Of a stretch of 37,763 bases of DNA, positions 24,013 to 32,606 are shown one piece after another. The translations under genes were made by a program, and so were the position numbers. Each line of letters opens with the position of its first letter. Positions within the stretch are counted from its first letter, which is position 1. The DNA is from an uncultured Clostridium sp. (lineage in GTDB: Bacteria > Bacillota > Clostridia > TANB77 > CAG-508). A model generated the notes under the pieces. The model had not been told where the DNA came from. It saw only the letters and a list, made by a program, of their open reading frames with translations, and made no database searches. Where the stretch lies: the NCBI GenBank assembly GCA_900557195.1, contig USRT01000019.1, positions 1-37,763 on the forward strand. The letters run 5' to 3'.

Positions 24013-25950
24013 TTAATGTTGTTTTAAATATACTATAATCTCATATAAATCACTTGAATTTACTTTATCATCTTTATTAACATCATAAGATTTATTGTAT
24101 TTATCAGGATTTTCTTTTAGAAACTTAATTACATGATATAAGTCAGTTGAATTAACAACTCCATTTCCATCTATATCACAATTATTATTTGTAGAAGTAT
24201 TACCTCCACCATTATTATTTGATACCACTTCTATATAACTTTCTTTACTATCTCCTCTTGCAATATAACCTGTAACACCAGTTCCTGTAACTATTTTATC
24301 CCATACATATCCATTTGCATTAGAAGAATTTTTTTCAATTCTTGTTATTATATCTCCTTTATCAAGATATGTTAATATTTTTTGACTAGTACCAGGTGTT
24401 TCTCTTACCTTTAAACCAGAGCCACATATTACTTTTACAAGTTCATTTGTACTGTTTCCACCAGAATTATTACTTCCTGCTACATCTATATAAGAACTTA
24501 CCAAATATCCTTGTCTACCATCTGATAATTTTACTCTATCCCAATTATATCCATCTAAACCATTATATTTTCCTGTCTCAATTCTAGTTAGTGCTTGACC
24601 ATTAGTTAATGTTGTAATAATAGATGTATTACTGGTTCCTGGTCCATTTCTTAAATTAACATCTGTGTTTGCTATTACACTATCATTGCAATTTGTTATA
24701 TCATTTATTTTTTCAATATATGTATTTGCCACATATCCTTTTCTACCATCTGCCAAAACAACCTTATCCCAATAGTATCCACCTTCAGCTACATTAGCAA
24801 CTTCTATTCTTAATAAAGTATCTCCTGTATTTAATGTTGCTAAAATAGTAGAGTTCGTATTTTTAGTTTCTCTTATATTTACATTTGATCCCTTAATTTT
24901 CACATTTTGTGTAACGATTCCTTGTGTTCCTGGCTCTGGACACTTTTCTTTTGGCATATTTTCATAAACTGGAATAAGGAAACTAACACTACTATTAAAT
25001 GTTCCCATTCTTTGGTATACATTTCTTACTGTATAACTTTCTGTAAGTGCTGCCGAAACATTTTGCATATATTGATGATAATATAAACTTCCATCACTAT
25101 TATCTACATCAAATTTTTGTAAATATAAAGTATTTTGTCCTATTCCAATATATTTAGATTTTAGAAAATCTATTCCACCGATTATAGATTTTGCTAAAGT
25201 ATTCCATCCATGGCTTTTAGCATATGCTGTTGCATTTGCTATTATCTGTGATGATGAATTACCAGTTGCTCCAACATTAAACACATTATAATAACCTTCA
25301 TTTCCTCTACTCATAGTGGAGCCACTTTTTCCTTGTTCTTGCAGAATTCTAGAAACTACTTGATATGGATTTATATTAACACTCTTGCAAGCTTCAATTA
25401 TTGCATCTGCATTTACTTTTCCCTCTAAGAATGACCCACTTGTCATACTCATAACACCATCTACACTATGTATTGAAGAATTAAAAACTGCTTGTTCAAA
25501 TTGAAAAATACTATCATTATTCAAGAAGTTTCTTGGATCCATATAATATGATACTGTAGCTTCTGATGCACATCTCCAACTACCATTATCATATTTTTTA
25601 TCATTACATGTTGGGCAAATCCAATCTCCTGTTTTACTTGAAGTAATTAAATTTCTTCCATGCCATGCTGTTGTTTCATTTTTTATAACTTGATTCCAAT
25701 CTAAACCTGTATAAAATATTGTAAAGTTCCAGTTTGGATGTTCTGCTCTTAACTTATTAATAAGTTCTGCATATCCAGGATAATTATTTAACTTACTAGA
25801 TACACTTTCTTTAGTTTGTGCCGCATTTACTTCATTTCTAAACACTAGTCCATAAATAAAATATATTAATATATTTAAAATAATTATTATTGTTAAAAAT
25901 TTCTTTATTTTTCGTATATTCCTCTCTATAAAAATATTATTACTTAACAT
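24013..25950 (-). CDS. Secreted beta-N-acetylglucosaminidase with SH3b repeats and dockerin-like C-terminus
   Basis: 645 residues. N-terminal membrane or signal segment (~19-38, FLTIIIILNILIYFIYGLVF). The catalytic domain of LytD/glucosaminidase type spans ~50-330: AELINKLRAEHPNWNFTIFY, MDPRNFLNNDSIFQFEQ, and SRILQEQGKSGST with the likely catalytic Glu. It cleaves glycan strands of peptidoglycan. Three SH3b domains follow (~345-410, ~420-490, ~505-575), each with the NVRETKNTNS or LRNGPGTSN type turn. The end is two calcium-loop repeats, CDIDGNGVVNSTDLYHVIKF and YDVNKDDKVNSSDLYEIIVY, i.e. a type I dockerin. Start ATG 25950 follows AGGAGGATAAAAATG-type spacing. First gene of a pair with the SH3/cadherin-like protein. 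Confidence 0.87.
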   Translation of the reverse strand: MLSNNIFIERNIRKIKKFLTIIIILNILIYFIYGLVFRNEVNAAQTKESVSSKLNNYPGYAELINKLRAEHPNWNFTIFYTGLDWNQVIKNETTAWHGRNLITSSKTGDWICPTCNDKKYDNGSWRCASEATVSYYMDPRNFLNNDSIFQFEQAVFNSSIHSVDGVMSMTSGSFLEGKVNADAIIEACKSVNINPYQVVSRILQEQGKSGSTMSRGNEGYYNVFNVGATGNSSSQIIANATAYAKSHGWNTLAKSIIGGIDFLKSKYIGIGQNTLYLQKFDVDNSDGSLYYHQYMQNVSAALTESYTVRNVYQRMGTFNSSVSFLIPVYENMPKEKCPEPGTQGIVTQNVKIKGSNVNIRETKNTNSTILATLNTGDTLLRIEVANVAEGGYYWDKVVLADGRKGYVANTYIEKINDITNCNDSVIANTDVNLRNGPGTSNTSIITTLTNGQALTRIETGKYNGLDGYNWDRVKLSDGRQGYLVSSYIDVAGSNNSGGNSTNELVKVICGSGLKVRETPGTSQKILTYLDKGDIITRIEKNSSNANGYVWDKIVTGTGVTGYIARGDSKESYIEVVSNNNGGGNTSTNNNCDIDGNGVVNSTDLYHVIKFLKENPDKYNKSYDVNKDDKVNSSDLYEIIVYLKQH

Positions 25951-26109
25951 TTTTATCCTCCTCTTTTGCTACATTTTTTTGCAAGTACAGTATATCATTC
26001 TTGTTTTTTCGAGTCAATTAAAACATAAAAAAAAGTTATATTTGTTATTTTGTTAGTAATTAGCATTATTTCTAAAACACATATAAAATTACATATTAGT
26101 ACATCAAAA

Positions 26110-26138
26110 TAGGCTATAACTTTTATAGTTATAACCTA
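26110..26138 (-). terminator. Hairpin after the Cys-rich small gene
   Basis: TAGGTTATAAC on the minus strand (26128-26138) pairs with GTTATAGCCTA (26110-26120) with one mismatch, followed by TTTTG. It lies ~30 bp after the stop at 26170. Confidence 0.55.
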
Positions 26139-26169
26139 CAATTTAAAAGCTATTTAATTTAAGTAACAA

Positions 26170-26346
26170 TTAGTTACAACATCCTCTTTGGCATCCACAT
26201 CCAAAGTTTGTGAATAATAGTAAGAATATTATTATGAAGAATAGTATTTCGCTGTTTTCTCCACATCCTCCAAATAATCCATTTAAAAATCCACCATTAT
26301 TATTGCATCCGCATCCACATCCGCAGTTTCTTCCTTCTTCTGGCAT
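26170..26346 (-). CDS. Cysteine-rich small membrane protein
   Basis: 58 residues from ATG 26346, 7 bases after AAAGGAGGG; longer starts lack a ribosome site. It begins MPEEGRNCGCGCGCNNNGGF, has a hydrophobic segment (ILFFIIIFLLLFTNF) and ends GCGCQRGCCN, with ten cysteines in two clusters on either side of one membrane helix. Similar Gly/Cys short proteins in spore formers (YjcZ-like) are linked to sporulation, but that is only an analogy. Metal binding is plausible. Divergent from the U32 peptidase gene. Confidence 0.6.
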   Translation of the reverse strand: MPEEGRNCGCGCGCNNNGGFLNGLFGGCGENSEILFFIIIFLLLFTNFGCGCQRGCCN

Positions 26347-26475
26347 ATCTTTTCCCTCCTTTTTATTTTTATAAGATATAATATGCAATCTTTAATTTTT
26401 GTGTTACAATAAGTATAATTCAATTTTCTTATTATAAAATTCAACAATAGAAAATCTAAGGAAGGATAATAAACG

Positions 26476-28911
26476 ATGAAAAAAATAGAATTACTTTCAC
26501 CAGTAGGTGATTCAGACTGTTTAAAAGCTGCTGTTCAAAATGGTGCAGATAGTGTTTACTTTGGTAGCAATTTATTTAATGCAAGAGCTTCTGCAAATAA
26601 TTTCGATATAGATGCTTTAAAACAAGCAATTGAATATTGTAAATTAAGAAATGTAAAAACAAATTTAACCTTAAATACTTTAATAAAAAATGACGAATTG
26701 AATGATGCTATAAATCTTGCAAAAACTGCATATAGTTTTGGAATAGATGCAATTATTGTTCAAGATTTGGGACTTGCTAAATTTTTAATAAAACATATTC
26801 CAGATTTGCCTATTCATGCAAGTACACAAATGAGTATTCATAATTTAGAAGGTGTTAAAGCTTTGCAAAATTTAGGTTTCAAAAGAGTAGTACTTTCAAG
26901 AGAATTATCAGCTGATGAAATTGAATACATATGCAAAAATAGTCAAATAGAGATTGAAGCCTTTGTTCATGGTGCACTTTGCATTTCATATTCCGGACAA
27001 TGCTTAGCATCTAGTATGATTGGTGGTCGTTCTCGGGAATCGTGGAAAATGTGCTCAGCCATGTAGACTTCCCTATACACTCTTAGAAAAGTCATCAGAT
27101 TATAATAAAAAAATAGATGAAGGCTATTTGCTTAGTACTAAAGATTTATGTTCTTTAGAATTTTTGCCAAAACTAATTAATGCAGGTGTTACTTGTTTTA
27201 AAATTGAAGGACGTCTAAAATCTCCAGAATATGTTGCAACAGTAACTAGAATATATAGAAAATATATCGATATGGTTCTTGATGGTAAAGAATATATATT
27301 AGACGAAAATGATAAAAAAGAACTTATGCAAGTATTTAATAGAGGAGGATTTTCTTTGCGGACATCTTTCCCATTCTCCAAATAAAGGACTAGTCTACCC
27401 TATCAAACAAAACAATATGGGAATTCCTTTAGGAACTATTAATAATTATAATGCTCATAGAGGTTATATCACTCTAAAATTACAAAATACTATAAATATA
27501 GGAGATTCTATTTCTATTGATGGCGAAAGTGGAAGTTATAAAGTATCAGAATTATTAGTAAATGATAGAAATTCCCCTACCGCTTCTTCACGGTACTATA
27601 GTAAAACTTGGTAGAATGAAAGGAAATATAAAATATGGAAGTAACGTATTTAAAATAGCTAGTAAAGAGCTTTCTTCTAAAGCTATTAATTCATACAACA
27701 ATTGTGAAAATATAAAAATACCATTAAACGCTATTCTAGATATACATCAAGGTAAACCTGTAAAGATACAGATTTGTACTATAAATACAATAGATAGTTT
27801 TTATAATGATATAAGTTTTACTATTACATCAGATATAGTTCCAGAAGAATCAATAAATAGACCTATTACTCAAGAAAGAATTATAAAACAACTTACCAAA
27901 ACAGCTAATACTCCTTATGAATTTAAGGATATTTGTATAAATTTAGATGATAACTTATATCTACCTCGTATTTCTGAGTTAAATGAATTAAGAAGAAATT
28001 GTATAGAAAAGTTGGAAAATATTATAAGAGATAAATATTGTAACAATGATTTATCAAAAGTACCTAGTGCTTTAGTAAAAATTAACAATAAAACATTTAC
28101 TAATTTAAACAGAAAAAGTATCTCAATATTATTAAATATAATTAATTTAGATTTTAATTACACACTACTTAAAGATGTAGAAAATATTTATATACCATTA
28201 AAATACTTTGTAAATAAAAATTATTCTAATATACTAAAAGATATCTCTTCTAATTTTAATTTATATATTTATATGCCTGTTATTATGAGTAAAAATTATA
28301 CTAATATATTTAAGAATAATATTGATAACATTTTATCCTCTTTTAATATTAAGGGATTTGTTATATCAAACATTGGTAATTTGAGTTTATTAAAAGATTA
28401 TACTAAAAATTATAAGTTCATTGGGAACTACACACTTAACATATTTAATAATTTAACTGAAAAAGCATTAAAAGACTTACATATTGAAACTCTAACATTC
28501 TCACCTGAACTTAATAAAAATGATTTGATAAATTTTAATAATAAAAATAATTGTGAAATAATTGTTTATGGTAATACCCCTATTATGAATATGAATTATT
28601 GCTTACTAGGAAAATCAAACCACTGCTACTCAAGTTGCAGTCATAAATGCAATTCAAATTATAAGTTTTATCTAAAAGATAGACTTGGATTCGAATTTAG
28701 AGTTATTCCAGATAACATAGAAACAGTTACTACTATTTATAATAGTAAAACTACTTTTATAGATACTTTAAATATTAATTGTAAATCTTATAGAGTAGAT
28801 ATTTTAGATGAAGATATAGATACAATAAATAATATAACATCTGCTATTTTTAATGGAAATAAAATAGAAGGTAAAAATTTTACAAATGGTAATTTTAATA
28901 GGTTTGTTTAA
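26476..28911 (+). CDS. U32 family peptidase with C-terminal DUF3656 region, three CGG +1 shifts
   Basis: U32 proteins (PrtC/YegQ/RlhA relatives) are iron-sulfur proteins, several of which modify RNA by hydroxylation; this long form carries an extra C-terminal region as in clostridial U32-DUF3656 proteins. ATG 26476 follows GGAAGGA. N-terminus KKIELLSPVGDSDCLKAAVQ is typical, and the U32 signature EAFVHGALCISYSGQCLAS is intact at ~164-182. CGG 27034-27036 breaks the frame at residue 187, within RSGNRGKCAQPCRLPY; CGG 27359-27361 at residue 295, within FNRGGFSLGHLSH; CGG 27591-27593 at residue 372, within TASSGTIVKLGRMKG. Skipping one C each time gives 810 residues with no other interruption. 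Cys residues typical of the cluster (CAQPC, CYSSCSHKC) are present. Without recoding only the first quarter would be made. Confidence 0.93.
27034..27036 (+). other. CGG +1 recoding site 1 of the U32 gene
   Basis: Context TCT CGG G. The +1 frame gives GGRS-G-NRGKCAQPCR, the conserved RSGNRG motif of U32 proteins. Restored Gly187. The zero frame stops at 27066. Confidence 0.92.
27359..27361 (+). other. CGG +1 recoding site 2 of the U32 gene
   Basis: Context TTG CGG A. The +1 frame gives FNRGGFSL-G-HLSHSPNKG, matching the family pattern RGGFSxGyL. Restored Gly295. The zero frame stops at 27385. Confidence 0.88.
27591..27593 (+). other. CGG +1 recoding site 3 of the U32 gene
   Basis: Context TCA CGG T. 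The +1 frame gives NSPTASS-G-TIVKLGRMKG. Restored Gly372. The zero frame stops at 27614. Confidence 0.82.
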
Positions 28912-28966
28912 AATATATTAGTTGTTTTTTAATTTAAATAATAAAGTAATAAAGGAGTGTATGAAA

Positions 28967-30901
28967 ATGTTAAGATTTTATAAAAAAATAGCTATTTTAT
29001 TATCTATTATAATTTTACTATCGTTTAATATTGTACAAGCTTCAAATTCTAGTAATACTATTGTCCAAAATAATAGCACTAATACTGATAACACTGGTAA
29101 ATTTTATCCTTACATTATCTACAATTATGATATTAATATTATTGTAAATGAGAATAATACTTTAAAAATAACAGAAAATATTGGTGCTTTTTTTAACAAT
29201 CCTAAACATGGAATTTTAAGACAGATACCTTTAAAAAATAAAGTAGTTAGATTAGATGGAACAACATCATATAACTATGCTAAGATTAGTAATATTAATG
29301 TCACCGACAAATATACTTTAACAACGGAAAATGGAAATAAAGTAATTAAAATTGGTGATGAAGATTCTACCTTAAAAGGTCCAAAGAATTATAGCATAAG
29401 CTATGTGTATGACCTTGGTAAAGATAAAATTAAAGATTATGATGAATTATATTTTAATATAATTGGTGACGGATGGGATACAATTATTAAAAATATAGAT
29501 TTTACTATAACAATGCCAAAATCTTTTGATAAGTCTAAGTTAGGATTCTCTAGCCGGTTTAAAAGGTTCTATAGATAGCTCTAATATAACATATAGTGTT
29601 GATGATAACACTATTACAGGAAAATATATTGGAACGCTAAATCCTAACAATGCTTTAACAGTAAGATTAGAATTGCCAGATGGCTATTTTTCACAAGCAT
29701 CAAATAATTACTTTGATATGCATGCTAAATTAGCAGTTTTAGTTCCAATAGCTTTTGTTGCAATAACTGCTTTAATATGGCTCATTATAGGTAAAGATAA
29801 AAAAATTGCTACTCCTTCTTATTCTAAAAATCCACCTGACCGGACTTAATAGTGCTGAAGTTGGACTTTTATATAAAGGCTATGCAGATACAACTGACGT
29901 TCTATCTTTGCTTATATATTTAGCTAACAAAGGGTATATTCAAATAACAGAAACTGCTAATAGAGGCTTCAAAATAAGAAAACAAAAAGATTATGACGGT
30001 GATAATGAAAATGAAAAACTATTCATGATGGGATTATTCAATTCTACAAAGATATACGGAAGACCTGTTTTTAAACCTGTTTATTCGTCTTCAAAAACTG
30101 AAGTTACTGATTCAGATTTATATAACAACTTTTATTTGACATTAAATAAAATTGTAAAAAACTTAAATTCTAGAACAAATAAATATAAAATATTTAAACC
30201 TTTTTCATTAGAATTTAGGTTTATAATAGCATTAATGATATTAATAACTTTTTCACTAATATATGTAAAACCAACCATAGAATTATATACACCAGGTCTT
30301 TTATTATTTACTCTTTTATTTCCTATTGCAGGAAGTATTAATATTTATAAAAACTTGACTTGTATAAGAGAAAAAAAGTGGGAAAAGATACTTTTCTCAG
30401 TTCTTAGTGGATTATTTATTTTCCTTCCTTTTGGATTTGTAATAGCACCTGCAACATTATATAATATTATGTATCTATTAATTTTTATTATAGGTATCTT
30501 ATGTGTTTCACTCTTATATTTATTTTATTACATAATGCCAAAAAGAACTTCCTATGGTAATGAAATATTAGAAAAAATTGAACGGATTCAAAAACTTTTT
30601 GGAAATATCCGAAAAATCAAAACTGGAAGTTTTAATAACTCAAAATCCTTCATATTTTTATGAAATATTACCTTATGCATATGCACTAAATGTTTCAGAT
30701 ATGTGGATAAAAAAATTCGAATCGATTTCGTTTGCTGCTCCTATTTGGTATCCTCATGATAATTATTCAACATTCGATTCTTCTTCATTTGGAAATTTTA
30801 TACAGCATACAATGAATTCTGTTTCATCTAGTTCGTCCTCATCATCAGGTGGTGGTTCCTCAGGTGGCGGATCTGGTGGTGGTGGTGGCAGCTCATGGTA
30901 A
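28967..30901 (+). CDS. DUF2207 membrane protein, three CGG +1 shifts
   Basis: Predicted membrane protein of the DUF2207 family. ATG 28967 has AAAGGAG nine bases upstream; the ATG at 28961 is too close to it. Signal peptide (KKIAILLSIIILLSFNIVQA), then the extracellular DUF2207 domain: ENIGAFFNNPKHGILRQIPL, YSISYVYDLGKDK-type strand, IIGDGWDTIIKNIDFTITMP. A membrane helix (AVLVPIAFVAITALIWLII) precedes a cytoplasmic part, two or three more helices and the typical Ser/Gly tail ending GGGGGSSW. Three CGG triplets (29555, 29841, 30583) break the frame; skipping C at each gives 643 residues. Joins: GFSS-G-LKGSIDSS, NPPD-G-LNSAEVGLLY and EKIE-G-FKNFLEISEK, each with the Gly usual for the family. 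Lies 55 bp after the U32 gene. Confidence 0.92.
29555..29557 (+). other. CGG +1 recoding site 1 of the DUF2207 gene
   Basis: Context AGC CGG T. The +1 frame gives LGFSS-G-LKGSIDSSNI. Restored Gly197. The zero frame stops at 29578. Confidence 0.85.
29841..29843 (+). other. CGG +1 recoding site 2 of the DUF2207 gene
   Basis: Context GAC CGG A. The +1 frame gives KNPPD-G-LNSAEVGLLY, the family's PPxGLSPAEVG motif. Restored Gly292. The zero frame runs into TAA four codons on. Confidence 0.92.
30583..30585 (+). other. CGG +1 recoding site 3 of the DUF2207 gene
   Basis: Context GAA CGG A. The +1 frame gives EKIE-G-FKNFLEISEKSKLE, the family's xxGFKxFLexaEkxrLe motif. Restored Gly539. The zero frame stops at 30663 and would lose the Ser/Gly tail. 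Confidence 0.92.
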
Positions 30902-30997
30902 AAAATCACTAGAATTCAAGTCTATAGTACTTATGTATTACCCAAGGCAAATAAAAGGAGATAAAATTTAAAATGAATGAAAATTTATTAAAAAAAA

Positions 30998-31903
30998 ATG
31001 GAATTATTACAAAAAGTAAATACAGATGATTCAAATTTTATATTTAAAATTTGTAAAGCTTATTTAAACGATAAAAAGCATTATGAAAACAAAGCCAAAA
31101 CAACTTCAATTGTTTTATCAGATAAAATAAAAGCTTTAGAAAATAATATTATTAATTTGGATTCTCTTTGGGCTACACCCTATTTTTATACTAGAATGAA
31201 GACAAGAATAATTAAAATTGTGAACTCGTTATTACATACAAATAACTCTGATATTTTATCAAACTCTTCTAAATTATTGCATAAAATTATCTATACTAAA
31301 AACATAAAAACTATTGAGAAGTTTCAAAAAACAGACGCTCAAATTGATATAGTTGACTTTATAAAATCTCTTGACAAAAAGAAAAAATTAAACCCTGATT
31401 GTAATTTTGACTTTATTTTTACAGCTAGTCAAATTAATGAAGAAACCCTTTTTAAAGAAGAGCAATTAAAAAAAGCAATTGAAATTATTAATATAGATAG
31501 TATAGAAGAACGTTATGAAAATATTTATGATGATACTTATAATTATTTACAAAAGGATTTTATTTCAAACTGTTACTGTGACTTTTGTAATAATAAATGT
31601 ATCGCTCAAAGACGCCTAATTAGAATATATCCCATAACTACCAAAAACGGATGTTGTTATACAAACTTTGGTTATTGCTCTCATCTAAAAAATGGAAGTT
31701 GTGATGCTAAATGTATAGCTTGTACTTTATATTCATGTCAATATCTAACTAAACGAGGTATTGGATATTGGGCAACTGAATTTATTTTATTAAATGCATT
31801 TTTAAACAAAAAACAAAGACATCATTTAGTATTCGACTTTTTTAAAACTAGAGAAGAGATATTACAGAATTTGAAAAAACGAATGATTGAATGTGAAAAT
31901 TAG
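30998..31903 (+). CDS. Cysteine-rich protein of unknown function
   Basis: 301 residues from ATG 30998. N-terminal ~180 residues are helical and charged. The C-terminal third carries a cysteine array, CYCDFCNNKCIAQRR, NGCCYTNFGYCSHLKNGSCD and AKCIACTLYSCQYLTKRGI, suggesting zinc or an iron-sulfur cluster; similar clostridial proteins exist without known function. The start is doubtful: ATG 30998 has no ribosome site, while an ATG at 30973 follows AAAGGAG but lies one base out of frame, with a run of nine A (30990-30998) between. A slip of one A would give MNENLLKK fused to the protein. Follows DUF2207 after ~96 bp, with a terminator downstream. Confidence 0.65.
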   Translation: MELLQKVNTDDSNFIFKICKAYLNDKKHYENKAKTTSIVLSDKIKALENNIINLDSLWATPYFYTRMKTRIIKIVNSLLHTNNSDILSNSSKLLHKIIYTKNIKTIEKFQKTDAQIDIVDFIKSLDKKKKLNPDCNFDFIFTASQINEETLFKEEQLKKAIEIINIDSIEERYENIYDDTYNYLQKDFISNCYCDFCNNKCIAQRRLIRIYPITTKNGCCYTNFGYCSHLKNGSCDAKCIACTLYSCQYLTKRGIGYWATEFILLNAFLNKKQRHHLVFDFFKTREEILQNLKKRMIECEN

Positions 31904-31908
31904 TTATA

Positions 31909-31962
31909 AAAAAACACTAAAGCTATAATAGTTTAATTTACTATAGGCTTTAGAGTTTTTTA
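31909..31962 (+). terminator. Terminator after the Cys-rich gene
   Basis: AAAACACTAAAGC pairs imperfectly with GGCTTTAGAGTTTT, with an inner ATAGT/ACTAT stem, ending in TTTTTTATTTT. Right after the TAG at 31903. Confidence 0.7.
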
Positions 31963-32077
31963 TTTTACATATTTAAAATTTTCATTATTCTATTTTCTCT
32001 TTGTCTAAAATTCTCTTCTATATCTTTTATTGTTGTATGTTCTTTTATCTTATCTTATTGAACTATTTTTAGTTTTT

Positions 32078-32461
32078 CTATATTTTATCTTCTATAAACT
32101 CAATTAATATCCCATTAGGATCATGTATAAAAAAGTACTTATTTCCTAATATTCCTACTTTTATTTCTATTTTTTCATTTGATAGATTATTACTTTCTAT
32201 CAGCTTTATTGTATTATCAATATTATCAGTAGCTAATCCAAAAACTTTATTATCATAACATTTTCTTTTATTATGTTCACAATTATCTGTATAGTGATGT
32301 TTCATTTCTAATATTATATTATCTAATTTCATTAAAATAATTTTTTTATTTTCTTCACGATTATCAATTTCTTGTATAAGGTTAAATCCAAATGATTTAT
32401 AAAAATTAATACTTTCATCTACTTTATCTATCCAAATATCTATATGATGTATTCTAAACAT
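32078..32461 (-). CDS. VOC (glyoxalase/bleomycin resistance) superfamily protein
   Basis: 127 residues, one vicinal-oxygen-chelate fold with paired beta-alpha-beta units: FRIHHIDIWIDKVDESINFY, then ILMKLDNIILEMKHH, and KYFFIHDPNGILIEFIED. The metal-ligand pattern (His near residue 5, His/Glu mid, Glu in IEF) is kept. Members include glyoxalase I, dioxygenases and fosfomycin- or bleomycin-resistance proteins; the substrate cannot be told. Start ATG 32461 follows AAAGGAG. Single gene, divergent from the MBL-fold gene. Confidence 0.85.
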   Translation of the reverse strand: MFRIHHIDIWIDKVDESINFYKSFGFNLIQEIDNREENKKIILMKLDNIILEMKHHYTDNCEHNKRKCYDNKVFGLATDNIDNTIKLIESNNLSNEKIEIKVGILGNKYFFIHDPNGILIEFIEDKI

Positions 32462-32606
32462 ATTATTCTCCTTTAATTACTTTAAATTTATATTAGAATT
32501 TTATCAAAGATTTCTTAACTTGTATACTAAAGTTCCAACAATATGTTGCAATTTTTTAATTATTCTGATATATTCTCATTTAACAAAATAATATGAGGTG
32601 ATTTAA

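Noticed and set aside
304..30585. CGG reassigned to Trp or Gln as a triplet, as reported in some Firmicutes
   Set aside because: A triplet meaning would not restore the reading frame; the downstream coding sequence is always in +1.
304..30585. Classical -1 slippery heptamers or a stop-codon-based +1 shift (RF2 type)
   Set aside because: No X-XXY-YYZ word, no shared pseudoknot or internal ribosome site pattern, and no stop codon at the shift point.
129..30901. The eight broken genes as pseudogenes or assembly indels
   Set aside because: All 16 breaks are the same event in the same codon phase, no other disabling change accompanies them, and essential genes such as ligA are included. Random decay would give varied indels and stops.
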